From the NCBI RefSeq assembly GCF_907164915.1, contig NC_061864.1:21548616-21612615 (forward strand): DNA of 64,000 bases, in the 5' to 3' direction. Numbering within the stretch: position 1 is the stretch's first letter; each line of letters opens with the position of its first letter. A program made the position numbers and the translations under genes. The stretch comes from Impatiens glandulifera. Lineage: Eukaryota > Streptophyta > Magnoliopsida > Ericales > Balsaminaceae. Shown here piece after piece: positions 11,372-21,940 of this stretch. The notes under the pieces were generated by a model. The model was not told where the DNA came from and made no database searches. It was given only the letters and a program-made list of their open reading frames with translations.

Positions 11372-12808
11372 TCAATCACATAATGGCTCCTTAACCATAA
11401 GATTCAACTTTTCATTGATAAATTCAAGCACATCTTCCCTCCCTTCCTTCAAAAGCAACTGTCTCAGCCTTCGAAAAGTCACTTTCGACGGACTTATTCC
11501 TCTTTCAATCATTTCCTCCATTAAAATACAAGCTCCGGATACTTTCCCCGCCTCGCACATTCCATTTATAAGTGCAGAAAATGTGTGCATACTCGGAACA
11601 AATTGCTTCGACTTCATATACCTCCATACATTCTCAGCCATCTCAACCTCATTCCTCCCACAAAACATTCTTATCATCATTGTATACGTATCCGCATCAG
11701 GATCGCATATTTTCATCATCTTACGAAAAACCCTCAAAGCTTCGTCTGTTTTACCATTATCTATCAAGTTGCTAAGGATTATGTTAAAGGTCCTTGAATT
11801 TGGTGTGATGTCCTTCAGATTCATGTCATTCAATACCCTGGATATATTTTCAAACTTATTTACTTTACAAAACGAACTAATCAAAGCATTATACACAACC
11901 ACGTCCGGTTTAATACCATTGCTTTCCATTTCGATGAAAATATCAACTGCATCTTGAATCCGATTGTCTAGACCATAAGTATGAACTAAAACACTATAAA
12001 TGTATGAGGTTGGTTTGCAGCCTCTTGAATCCATGTCTTTAACAATTTCGACTGCTTCGTCAACTCTTCCTGCTTTAGAGAGGATATCGACCATTACCCC
12101 ATAAGTCACAATGTCGGGATCGCAGTCCATTTGACTGAAAATTTCCCTTGCCTTGGGAAGATTTGGAGCCCTCCCCCATCCTTGAAGTAATATACAGTAT
12201 GTTTTCCAATCGGGACGAAATTGCTCTTTCATAGTATCAAAAATCTCTTGGGCTCTTCGTACGTTTTTTGACTTACATAGAGCACTCAAGAGTCCGTTAA
12301 ATGCAGCAATGTTTGGTTTCACGTCATACTTCTCCATCACATTGAAGGTGTAGACTGCCTCTTCAACTTTCTTGGCCCTAGCATATTTTCTCATAATAAT
12401 GCAGAATGTTTCGATGTTCAACATTTTCTTGCTTCTCATGATGTTCACGAGATCCCACATTATTTTATATTGCCTTACTTTTGCCAGAGACTCGATCATT
12501 ATGTGATAAGATTTTATGCTGTGTTGATGATGGCGTTGCTTACCAGCCCATTCAAAGAATCTGTACGTGAGCAAACCAGCATTCTGAAATCTCTGAAGAA
12601 CTTCTTCGACAACATTAGATGAAATCATAATTCCACTCTGATCAAGGGCAGTATCTAGGCCAACTTTTGGACATTGCATCAGAATTTTGCATATTCTTTT
12701 TGTTGGTTCAAATGTCTCATTGGAGCCTCCATCCACTGAACTGTACTGTCTGCCCAAAAAGGCGTATAACCAATCTCTCTTGACACGTTCATAACGAAAT
12801 CTAATCAT
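11372..12808 (-). CDS. P-class pentatricopeptide repeat protein, probably mitochondrial
   Basis: Encodes 478 residues from the ATG at 12808. An in-frame ATG exists at 12895, but the stretch between reads like an intron end: a polypyrimidine tract followed by ACCTAG and then coding sequence at 12834. The lower ATG also gives a basic N-terminus (MIRFRYERVKRDWLYAF) that suits an organelle-targeting peptide. From about residue 95 to the end there are roughly eleven 35-residue PPR motifs of the P type, with the usual starts such as VTYGVMVDILSKAGRVDEA and VVYNALISSFCK. No E, DYW or SMR domain follows. P-class PPR proteins bind single-stranded organellar RNA and affect its stability, splicing or translation. 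It resembles the group containing Arabidopsis At1g77360 by motif layout; this is recall, not a search. Confidence 0.88.
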   Translation of the reverse strand: MIRFRYERVKRDWLYAFLGRQYSSVDGGSNETFEPTKRICKILMQCPKVGLDTALDQSGIMISSNVVEEVLQRFQNAGLLTYRFFEWAGKQRHHQHSIKSYHIMIESLAKVRQYKIMWDLVNIMRSKKMLNIETFCIIMRKYARAKKVEEAVYTFNVMEKYDVKPNIAAFNGLLSALCKSKNVRRAQEIFDTMKEQFRPDWKTYCILLQGWGRAPNLPKAREIFSQMDCDPDIVTYGVMVDILSKAGRVDEAVEIVKDMDSRGCKPTSYIYSVLVHTYGLDNRIQDAVDIFIEMESNGIKPDVVVYNALISSFCKVNKFENISRVLNDMNLKDITPNSRTFNIILSNLIDNGKTDEALRVFRKMMKICDPDADTYTMMIRMFCGRNEVEMAENVWRYMKSKQFVPSMHTFSALINGMCEAGKVSGACILMEEMIERGISPSKVTFRRLRQLLLKEGREDVLEFINEKLNLMVKEPLCD

Positions 12809-12834
12809 AGCTCTAAACTGAACAGCAAGAACAC

Positions 12835-13901
12835 CTAGGTAAAAAAAATATTGAGAAATTTTCAAAACAATGTAAAGAAGAAAACGATGATACAACTGAT
12901 TGACTTGCTTCGATTATTAATCCTCCCACTTAATTAAAAATTATTTAGGTTTTGACCCTCTAACTGTTTACTTCGTTTTGATATTCCCATCCAACTAATT
13001 AAAATTTATTTTGACTTGGCCATTAAAACTAATTAGCATATTTCGTTCTTTTTTAGGATTAAAACACGACGAAGCCAAAATAACTGTAGTTAAGATAAAG
13101 TTGCAAAGTATCAGTTATCCTTTAATATGTTATAATGAAATTAGACAAATTACCACAATGTGGTCATATACCCTACTTACAAAAGCCTATCATAAATGAG
13201 AGAAATAACTTCATTGCACTCTTATCGTGTAGATAATCCCATCGATAATAACATGTGTAACGTAATACTCTTTACAAAAATTTGGATTGTTTAGGACAAT
13301 CCAAATCCAAGAGTTACAGGCAACTAACACAAAACTTTCTAATAAAATATAAGATACTAATGAATACCTAAATCCGGTGTGGTGTCAGCTAGAAAATAAT
13401 GTTTTTTTGTCCCGATAATAGAATTGAGAAGCTCCCTTTTAGATGATCATATTTTGATACCTGTAAATAGGAGAGAATAATAATTTAACCATTGAAACAC
13501 ATAAAATAAGAAAAGCAGTATGTTAATAAAGATTTTGCATTAATAAGTTGAGGAAAAAACAACATTGGTTTGTCAAAATTATCATTGCTAGTCTTAGGTG
13601 ATATGCTCTATGTTTTTCTTGAATTGGGGATCCTAATATGATATATACACCAATGTATGATTGATTTTATAATGATGTAATAAAATTAGTCATTAATCAA
13701 ATATAGGTATTGTAGATCAAGTGATTGTAATGGGAAGTATAAACTCCTTTGTGACAAGAAAAGATTATTTACAAAACATCGAATAAAACCATTTGTTTTT
13801 TTTTTTTATCTTAAATGCTAGCTATTCGATTCGATCAAATCAGGTGTGGAACATTAGTCGTATTACAAACAAACAAACAGAAGAACAGTTTATAAATTTA
13901 C
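12835..13901 (-). other. Probable 5' leader intron of the PPR gene
   Basis: On the minus strand a donor CGAG/GTAAATTT at 13902/13901 and an acceptor TTTACCTAG ending at 12835 bracket about 1.07 kb of AT-rich, noncoding sequence. A small hairpin (TTTGGATTG...CAATCCAAA) lies at about 13280-13310. The splice sites are judged by eye and need transcript support. Confidence 0.5.
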
Positions 13902-14290
13902 CTCGTTCTGGTGAACTTCTTTTCTGACCTAGAAAAGCTCTCACTAATCTCTTCTTACTACACCAGAAGAACCAAAAGCCACCCAATCTTTCATTTCCTT
14001 TGATCTAACTGCTCACTCTTTATCATCCCCTGAGAAACGAAGAAGCCGTTCAGATGCTGTTCCTGGCCCGAAGGAGTGAAGAAGTCGCCTTGCTGCTATC
14101 AAACCCTAAATGCGAACCAGCAGCCGTCACTCTGTCGCCGCCTCCTTCGCTAGAGATGAGAGAGAGGGCGCAAATTTGCAGTCGGCGCAATAAAGGACGA
14201 AATCAAGGTATCAATCAGTATTCTTGCCGGAATCACAAGTGAAGCGTATGGCCGGCCGGCTATGGAGGAGAGAAAGGGCGTGATCTGGAT
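13902..14290 (-). other. Probable 5' untranslated exon and promoter-proximal region of the PPR gene
   Basis: A GC-richer island in AT-rich surroundings, ending in a good splice donor at 13902. It contains AAACCCTAAA at 14101-14110, the telo-box common in leaders and proximal promoters of plant genes for organelle and translation proteins. It has only short frames on the minus strand, which fits a leader exon. The 62-residue frame on the plus strand is not convincing. Confidence 0.45.
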
Positions 14291-14309
14291 CTTAGTGATG
14301 AGAGCTCTG

Positions 14310-15180
14310 TCCCGAATTAATTTATCATAATAAATATAAATTTAAATTTAATAAACTTGATTTACAAATATAAAATTTGATATATATAAATTACCTAATT
14401 AAAATTATAATAAAATTTATAATTCATGAATCAAATTTGTTAAATTAAAAAAATATATATATAGTGTGATAGAATTTGGAGAAGAGAATTGGTTTACAAA
14501 AATTCTCTTTTTTTTTTTTTTATCTCTTCTTACACTTTTTTTTGTCTCTTTTTTTTTTACCATAACATAATCATACTTTATTTTCATTTCTATTTTCTTC
14601 CTTAATTTTCCCACATGAAATCTTATTTAACAGATTCATTATCACACTATTCTAAATTATAAAACGATATAAAGAGAGAAAGTGAAGCATTAAGAATACA
14701 TCATTCTATAATTTGAAACAAAGTGATTTAGAGAATTTGTTAAAGAGAATTTTAATGTGTTGTTATTGATCCTATATGTCAAAGGTTTTAAATACGGTTA
14801 ATATAAAGTTATAAATGAAACCATTATATAAAATAGGTCAATATCAAAATTTATAAAGATAATCAATATTAACCTATTAAAAAACCCTTAATATAAATAT
14901 CAACTGATTAAATATAGAGGACCATGTCAACCTATTTAATAAAATAATAATATAAAAATAATTAAATTTATTTTAAAAAAATTAAAATAAAAGTGTCTAA
15001 TATAGTAGTTCATAATAAAAAATATCTTTTTATTTAATTATGGATTTAAATTAAAAAAAAACATTTTTTTAACTGAAATTAATCAGTCAAATTATTATTT
15101 TGACAACCCAATTTTTTTTTTTTTTAAGAAAAATGTTATAAGAGTTCAAAACAGTAATCCAAAATTTAAACAATCTCTTT
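14310..15180. other. AT-rich intergenic DNA
   Basis: Poly-A and poly-T runs and TA repeats. Nothing gene-like is seen on either strand. Confidence 0.5.
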
Positions 15181-15300
15181 TCAACAGTCTTCAACGCACA
15201 CAAAGGTACTTCCTCCACACCAATGAAGCTCTAATGTTAATTAGTCCATGTTTCTTGAGATTATGCGTCTTATGACTTTGAATTTAACATATTTTTGCAG

Positions 15301-15452
15301 GTTTACAAAATGTGGAACAGAAACCAGTGGGAAAATCTGAAATAACTTTTGTTGGGCAGAAATTTAATATCACCGAAAACATTTTTTTTCTCTCGTCGAT
15401 AATTGTACATTTTTTACTAACTAGTGAAGGAAAACATGTGTTAACCGCCTAA
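15301..15452 (+). pseudogene. Possible terminal exon fragment, unknown gene
   Basis: After an acceptor-like 'atatttttgcag' ending at 15300, one frame stays open for 49 codons (it begins LQNVEQKPVGKSEITFVGQK) to a TAA at 15450-15452. It directly precedes duplication copy C. No domain is recognised, and no upstream exon is visible beyond a short stretch around 15190-15220. It may be chance. Confidence 0.2.
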
Positions 15453-15514
15453 CAAATCCTGAAAAGACCTGTTCCGGTATTCTGGTAGAACACCTGCCAT
15501 AGGTTTGGGGCTTT

Positions 15515-15707
15515 TTTTTTTCTTATCATTTTTATTGAACATTTTTATCCTATGATTTTGCATATATATGGAGTAAAATAGAAAAGGAAAATATAGACCG
15601 AATCTTTTTATTCGAATTTGACTAGATGTGAGAATGATTTTATTTATAAATCTTGCTGTTACGACTAATATACAATTTATTCTTCGTTATATTTCTTTCA
15701 CTACTTT

Positions 15708-15740
<33 letters not shown>

Positions 15741-16758
15741 TTTATTAATGATATTATATTTTAATGCTTACTTTTATATTATATTTAAGTTTTTATTAAA
15801 AAAAAAGATATGACAGACATTGAGGGTGTTAAAAAAAACATGTATACAAAATTTCATAAAGAGAGTGTATATAAGTTTTCCTATACAAATTATTTCAAAA
15901 TATATTATAAATGAGTTCTTATTTAAATAATTTTATTTTGCACATATTTTTATATATCATAAATTAAAATAATTTTATTTTGCACATATTAAAATAATTT
16001 ATAATCACATTATGATATAATAGTAAAATTTATCATCATAAATTCATTTTATTATTTATATTTTTAATCACAAAAATATTGTTTAAACATTCAAAACAAC
16101 AAATCACAAAGTACACATTATAAACAAAGAGAAAAACTTAGTCTATGGATGAAGATTTGAAAACTCTAAAATCCTCACTTAAGTCAACAATGTAACAAGT
16201 GTTTGGTTAATAGTATTGGTAATTGGTTTATTAATGGGTGGGCCTTTATAACTTTTGGATTAATATTTAGTGGGCTTAAATTTATATCAGTAGTTTGTAA
16301 ATATTGTAGCTAGGGTTTCTAAAGATCAAGTAGACTATAACTCATTTTTCAGAGTAAATGAGTGGCCTTTATAACTTTTGGATTAATATTTAGTGGGCTT
16401 AAATTTATATTAGTTATTTCTTTTTAGATTTACATATTGAACATCGTCGTGTTTTAATTCATGATTCGTTATGTCGTGTTTTAATTCATGATTTATCGTA
16501 CTGTATCTTCTTTTAGAGGGTTAAATCTCAATTGACGAGATTTCAGTTGTATATCATGAAAATATTGTATTTAGAATTTGAATATAGTCAGCTAAATTTT
16601 ACTATCAAGGAGTAATTTAATTAATTATTTGTTATCATTTTTCATAGTTTTTTTTGATAGAATATCTGTATAATTAATAATACATAAGAAAGATGGGACG
16701 ATATATTTAAATTTTTATTTTATTTTTATTATTGAATTTGTCTAAAATTAGCTAATTA
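15515..16758. repeat. Segmental duplication copy C: 3' flank of the 16.8-kb cystatin
   Basis: The closest match to copy A at 6240-7165 along nearly its whole length, so the 7.2-kb cystatin stub and the 16.8-kb gene derive from one duplication. A TA microsatellite at about 15709-15732 and an internal repeat of 'gcctttataacttttggatt' (16242 and 16365) are local additions. Confidence 0.75.
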
Positions 16759-17097
16759 TTACAATTTGGTAAAGGAAAAAAGTTTTCGGAATTTAATCCA
16801 TGGTATATCCAAAACAATGGCCTCATAATTCCCAACCACAATTCCATCCTTGGCAGCAATCACGAGGCGATATTTGATACCAGCTACCACTTGAGTGTCT
16901 CCTTTCACCACGCTATTGAATTCAAGAGTTGTTTTGGCCTGAATGTTGTGCTCTGATATCGCATACTTCCCAACACTCACAATAGTCGAGTTCTTGAGGT
17001 TAGTGATTGGCGTCCATCCACCTATCAAGGCCGAGTTGACCTTGAAAGAAAATAGAGAGACTAATAATACAAAAAGAAAAAATTGTTTAGAATCCAT
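16759..17097 (-). CDS. Secreted phytocystatin
   Basis: A 112-residue single-domain cystatin. It has a signal peptide at 1-22 ending NSA, GG at 26-27, the helix signature KYAISEHN at 44-51, the canonical first loop QVVAG at 69-73 and PW at 99-100. All three protease contacts match the family consensus, making this the most canonical inhibitor in the window. It is expected to inhibit papain-like proteases in the secretory route or outside the cell. It shares start, TATA position and downstream flank with the 9.1-kb gene, and its C-terminus ends FSFTKL, close to the SYFTKL of the 30-36 kb copies, so all are one tandem family. Confidence 0.93.
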   Translation of the reverse strand: MDSKQFFLFVLLVSLFSFKVNSALIGGWTPITNLKNSTIVSVGKYAISEHNIQAKTTLEFNSVVKGDTQVVAGIKYRLVIAAKDGIVVGNYEAIVLDIPWIKFRKLFSFTKL

Positions 17098-17147
17098 CTT
17101 TATCTAGGTTTTAGTATTTACGTTATATTTGTGATTGCTCACCGTCT

Positions 17148-17157
17148 TATTTATATA
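17148..17157 (-). promoter_or_regulatory. TATA box of the 16.8-kb cystatin
   Basis: TATATAAATA on the minus strand, about 50 bases upstream of the ATG; conserved with the paralogues. Confidence 0.7.
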
Positions 17158-17159
17158 AG

Positions 17160-17618
17160 AGTACAATACTTAGTTGTTTAATTTAAAGATTTGAGCAATT
17201 TGAAAATAAAGAATGAACATTAATTATTTTCTATAAGAAAACCAATTATTATCCAAACAATAAAGGTAAATTATCTGAATAAATGATAAAATTATTCTTA
17301 TCAATTATCTTTTAATTATACTTTTTTTAATGCTAAATGAAGGAAGTTATATCCCCATTTTACCCTTGAGTGTTCCCATATATTTTATTATTACCATTCA
17401 TATGAACACAAAAATAACAAAAGTAATTTGAAAAAAATATTAGACATTAATTATTTTTTATAATTTTTTTACAAATATTAATAAAAATGAATCATTTAAA
17501 TAATTAATAAAAATATTCTTATCAATTATCTTTTAATATATTTTCTTTTAAAAGTTAAATAAAAACTAAAATAATTATAAATTCTCTTTTATCATTAATT
17601 TATCTAAATATTTTCTCC

Positions 17619-17683
<65 letters not shown>

Positions 17684-18240
17684 AGCTTTTAACAAATAAC
17701 TACACAAACTTACCACTAGAAAGCCATGTATGTGTATACTAATTTCTCTATTTTTTTTTTTATTTTCATTTTTTCTCATTATATATATATATATAATATA
17801 TTTTTATTATACAAATATATATTTTCATTTTTAATTAATTTTATATAAATATTTTTCTTTCTATCATATATATATATATATATATATATATTTCTCTCCT
17901 CCTTTAAAATATATAGTCTTATAATTTATTTTATATATAATATTATATCTCTATTTATAACAAATATTTTCATTTATTTATTAATATTTTAAATATATAT
18001 ATATATATATATATTCTCTCCTAATAATAATATATATAATATATAATATAAATAAAATTATATCTATTACTCTAATTAAAAAAATCGCATACCTTTATAT
18101 AAATATTCTCTTAATATTTCAGACGCTAATGTGTTTGATAAACAGAAATTAAATAAATGTGAATAAATAAAATAAATTTACATAATAATAATAATAATAA
18201 TAATGATAATAATAAGAAAATGTAAAATACGAAATATAAT
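17160..18240. repeat. TA microsatellites in AT-rich DNA
   Basis: Long (TA)n runs at 17621-17680, 17782-17794, 17866-17891 and 17995-18014, separated by pyrimidine-rich links such as 'tatttctctcctc', and an ATA/AAT run at 18182-18215. From 17160 to 17600 it resembles the upstream flanks of the other cystatins. There is no gene. 18241-18660 is less AT-rich noncoding DNA of unknown nature. Confidence 0.75.
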
Positions 18241-18660
18241 AAATGATTTTATTTTTCAGGTGGAGTACAGTTCAAAGAATTAGATTGAGTCCGCAGCCCC
18301 CAAAAGATCCAGTTTAAAGAGTTTCGACCCATCCAAATTCGAAGGCTGAATAAAATGAAAAGAAACTTGAATGGTCAAATTGAGCAGGAGGCTGAAATCT
18401 GAGGATCTGTATTAAATTGACAGTTCTTCCAATTCTCGAATTGTTGAGGAATAATTGCTAGGTTAGTGATTATATCAAACTCATAAATTCTGGAGAAGAA
18501 TGATTAATTACTCGATAGATTTTACTGACTTTTCTAAACTAATATCAGAAAATATCATAATAATAGTATTACGAATGAAACGCATCGAACGACTACGATC
18601 ATTAAAAGTTCGACGTTTTCTGATTTCTCTCTAACTAGATAATTTAACAAAAAAATAATT

Positions 18661-19560
18661 GGGATTGTAACCCAAATATTAAGTCTACCATATCATCCAT
18701 ATAAATCCAAACTTTCCAGCAACTAGCCAAAGACTCATGCATCACTCAATGAATCATAATAATACTTCACAAAAGATTTCAAATACTAGTCACCAATCGA
18801 CAATGCAAAAATAAGTGAGTTGTCGATTCAATTTTTTCGAGACACATACGACTAACCATAATACAACATTTTTAATGCACACATCACCCGTTTAGAATTT
18901 CACCATGAACAACGTTTCATCCAAAGAACAAGATATTGGATGAAAATTTTGACTCCTAAAGTTTTTCCCAACAAAATTTATATGAAATTATCTTAGCAAA
19001 CAACTTGTAGAAATGTCTCACATGGAAACTATCTTGTCAACGCATAACGTCTTGTTCAAACGGTGAAATTTGTTTGCGTCCTACCAAAAATAAAACTCTA
19101 TTATCGGACGAAGTCTCCATAATGTTTAATCTTATTTTATATCTAATTCGGTTAGCGAAATCACTAGACCGATGATCAAACATTTTCTTAACTGTCATTT
19201 CTATATATATCAATGGAAGCAAACTCAGGATATAACTGAACTTTTGACACTACACTAAATGTCATCCCAAAATCTAATTGAAGTATCATCCCCCATAATG
19301 AATCTAGACTGCTCGCGATTTTTTTCCACATAAAATAAATTCTCTTTAAAATGCTACACCGCGTTGGATAATTAGACATTTTAGTGAACATTGGACTAAT
19401 CATTACCATACTTACATCTGATTATCGATACATAAAGACTATTCAGTTCCATTGCAAATCTATTACACCATTTTAATATAAGAACCTTATTAAAAAAATC
19501 TTGAATATCTAGACATTCATTGATCTTCAAAAACATTTTACCTTCTTATAGACTAATCGA
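18661..19560 (-). pseudogene. LINE (L1-type) reverse-transcriptase C-terminal remnant
   Basis: Read on the minus strand, frames around 19409-19190, 19222-19037 and 18960-18670 join into the C-terminal part of a plant LINE ORF2. First comes the region after the reverse transcriptase (FMWKKIASSLDSLWGMILQL), then the zinc-binding zf-RVT segment with VVHGEIL and ESTTHLFLHCRLV (18780-18930), the typical 'HLFLHC' signature. Several tryptophans are now TGA stops and there are frameshifts. Such proteins copy LINE RNA into DNA at the target site; this one is inactive. No poly(A) tail or target duplication was found. Confidence 0.75.
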
Positions 19561-19774
19561 AGTTCCTACGATTTTTAGTTCGGAGAGTGAACATATTAAT
19601 TGGACAAACTGGAGCTAAGAACTGAAGCTTACAAAACATTTAGTAAATAGGGTGATTGTGGTTTCGATAACTAGAAGTTGAATTAATGTTCGATTTTAAG
19701 TTTCAGTTGACAAGGTATAAAATGGGGTCAAATCTTTTTGATTTTTTTTGCTTTTTTTTTTTTATGCATAATAG

Positions 19775-19902
19775 AAAGTCTTGATAGTGGCGATTAATTC
19801 AATTTTAATCAATATAGATCCGGTGAACATTTTATTTTAAAGTCTTGATAGTGGCAATTAATTCAATTTTAATCAATATAGATCCGGTGAACATTTTATT
19901 TT
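19775..19902. repeat. Two-copy 64-bp direct repeat
   Basis: The unit starting AAAGTCTTGATAGTGG is repeated at 19775 and 19839 with only one obvious difference, so it is a recent duplication. It lies just left of the MULE-like element and has no coding content. Confidence 0.85.
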
Positions 19903-19988
19903 AGTTTGGCCTGGATAATTGGAGTGTCTAGCTTATTTCTTAAAGTCATTAGCGGGCCTGGTTTAATTGGGGTTTAATTAAAAGTAAA

Positions 19989-21056
19989 GGAAAAAAGTTC
20001 ACTTAGACGTATGTACTTGTACAACTAGCTCACTTAAACGTATATACTAATAAAAAGTCATTTAAACATATGTACTATAAAAAAATTGGCTCATTTAGCC
20101 TCTTTTAATAACCATGGTTAACTTTTATTTTTAAATTTATATATTTATTAATTAAATATTAATATATTCTTTCTCCTTCTTTTTCATTAATTAAACGAGA
20201 TAATTTATTTTATTCTTAAATTTTTTATTATTTTAATATTAATTTCTCTTTTATATTTCATCCTTTTTTATTAGTTTTATTTTTTATATTTTTTAAATTC
20301 TTATTTTTTTTAAAACAATTTAACAATTTATTTATGAATTTTATGTTTTCCTGTAATATTTTTTTGAAGGGTTTTTTTCTTATTTAATTTAATATAATAA
20401 AAATGAAAAAGGTTTTTTTTTCTTATTTAGTTTAATATAAATAAAAATGAAATTAATAATTTTTTATTTAATTTTTATTCACGAACTTATATTAGTAGTA
20501 AAAGAATTGTTTTGTCTAATATTTGATTATTACTCTTTTGGTGTTTGATGAATGAGTTTTTATTATTATCCAATTCTTAATTAATAATTAATTTATTTTT
20601 GTGTTGAAGGATTTTATTATTGAAAGAATTTTCATTTTTATATTCTTGGGATCAAACAATTTTAAAATAATTAATAATTAATGTGAATATAAAAAAAATA
20701 TATAAAAAAGAAGAAGAAATATAGAGTTCAAATAATTAATGATGAATGCTCATATATATAAAATAAAATTAAAATAATCAATCATAAATACTCATATAAA
20801 AATAATAAAAAAATAAAATAAAATAAAAATAGAAGGTTAATTTATTAGTAATAAATGAAAAGGGAAGAGAGAGAAAATATATTAATATTTAATTAATAAA
20901 TATATAAAATTAAAAATAAAAGTTAACCATGGTTACTAAAGGAGGCTAAATGAGCCAATTTTTGATAGTACGTACGTTTAAATGAACTTTTATTAATACA
21001 TACGTCTAAGTGAGCTAGTTGTACAAGTACATACGTGTCTAAGTGAACTTTTTTCC
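19989..21056. mobile_element. Non-autonomous MULE-like element with long TIRs and 9-bp target duplication
   Basis: A 1068-bp element starting GGAAAAAAGTTCACTTAGAC and ending in its inverse complement. The terminal inverted repeats run about 190 bp (to about 20180, and from about 20870) and include the palindrome around AACCATGGTTAA on both sides. It is flanked by a perfect 9-bp direct repeat, AAAAGTAAA, at 19980-19988 and 21057-21065, the size made by Mutator-like transposases. The interior is AT-rich with no coding frame, so it depends on a transposase from elsewhere. Confidence 0.88.
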
Positions 21057-21065
21057 AAAAGTAAA

Positions 21066-21940
21066 AGGTCCAGTTTGCCTTGGCATATTATATATTGAAT
21101 TCGTTTGGATCTAAAATGCCTTAAACAATTTTAGAATTTTTTGAAAAACTATAGAATATTTTTCTACATTTTATAAAACAAAATTATTCTAATTTGGAGC
21201 AGTTTGAACATTTTTTAATAGTTTGATTTATCTTTTATGATAAATAACGTATGATACATGTATCCAAAATATATGAGGAAAATGAGAGATTCTCAATTTT
21301 CTTATGATTTTTTTAATGTATTAACTTCGATTTTGGGCATAATGTATGTTTAAACAATTTTTAATCATTTATCAATTTTTGTTCTCTACCAGCCACGCGG
21401 CAGGTAACTCGGCTAAACTCAATGAAATTTTATGTACTAAAATGTCTTAGTCTATATGTATTTTAGGAATGGAATGAGCATGTCTCATTTAAATCTTTGA
21501 CTAGGGAAAAAAAATAAGATTATGTTTAAATTTTAAATAAATTGTGTAATATGTCATAATAAAATAAAAATTGTAGTTAAATTTGTTTCGGAGACCGTCC
21601 AAAATTTGAACGAACGTGTGGGTCACAACGCTGATGTCATTTTACACACGTAATTAGGGGCGAAACCACATACCGATCTCCTTGGGATGTAACCCGGGCG
21701 GTTTCCTATACTCAATAGTATATAATTAAAAACTAATTAATCTAAATAACAAATTTAACAAAATATTATCAAAATTTCGTTAATATGCATTAAAAAAAGC
21801 GTTTACATGTTAAAAATTTATCATTTTGTTTTATTCTATGTCTAAGTGATTTAATTAATTGAAACATTAAACAAACTAGCATGTATCTAGTGTATTTGCA
21901 CGGGTAATAATATAAAAAATCGTGAAAAAAATATTACGAT
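21066..21940. other. Intergenic DNA without recognised genes
   Basis: Mixed AT-rich sequence. A patch at 21575-21710 with somewhat higher GC (around 'gggtcacaacgctgatgtcat') shows no frame or known motif. Confidence 0.4.

Noticed and set aside
11415..11957. 180-residue plus-strand frame, and two shorter ones nearby
   Set aside because: Antisense shadow of the PPR gene; no domain.
14054..14242. 62-residue plus-strand frame in the GC-rich block
   Set aside because: No homology or domain recognised; the block fits better as the minus-strand PPR leader exon.
15628..15813. 61-residue frame with an Ile/Tyr run
   Set aside because: Driven by a TA microsatellite in a noncoding duplicated flank.
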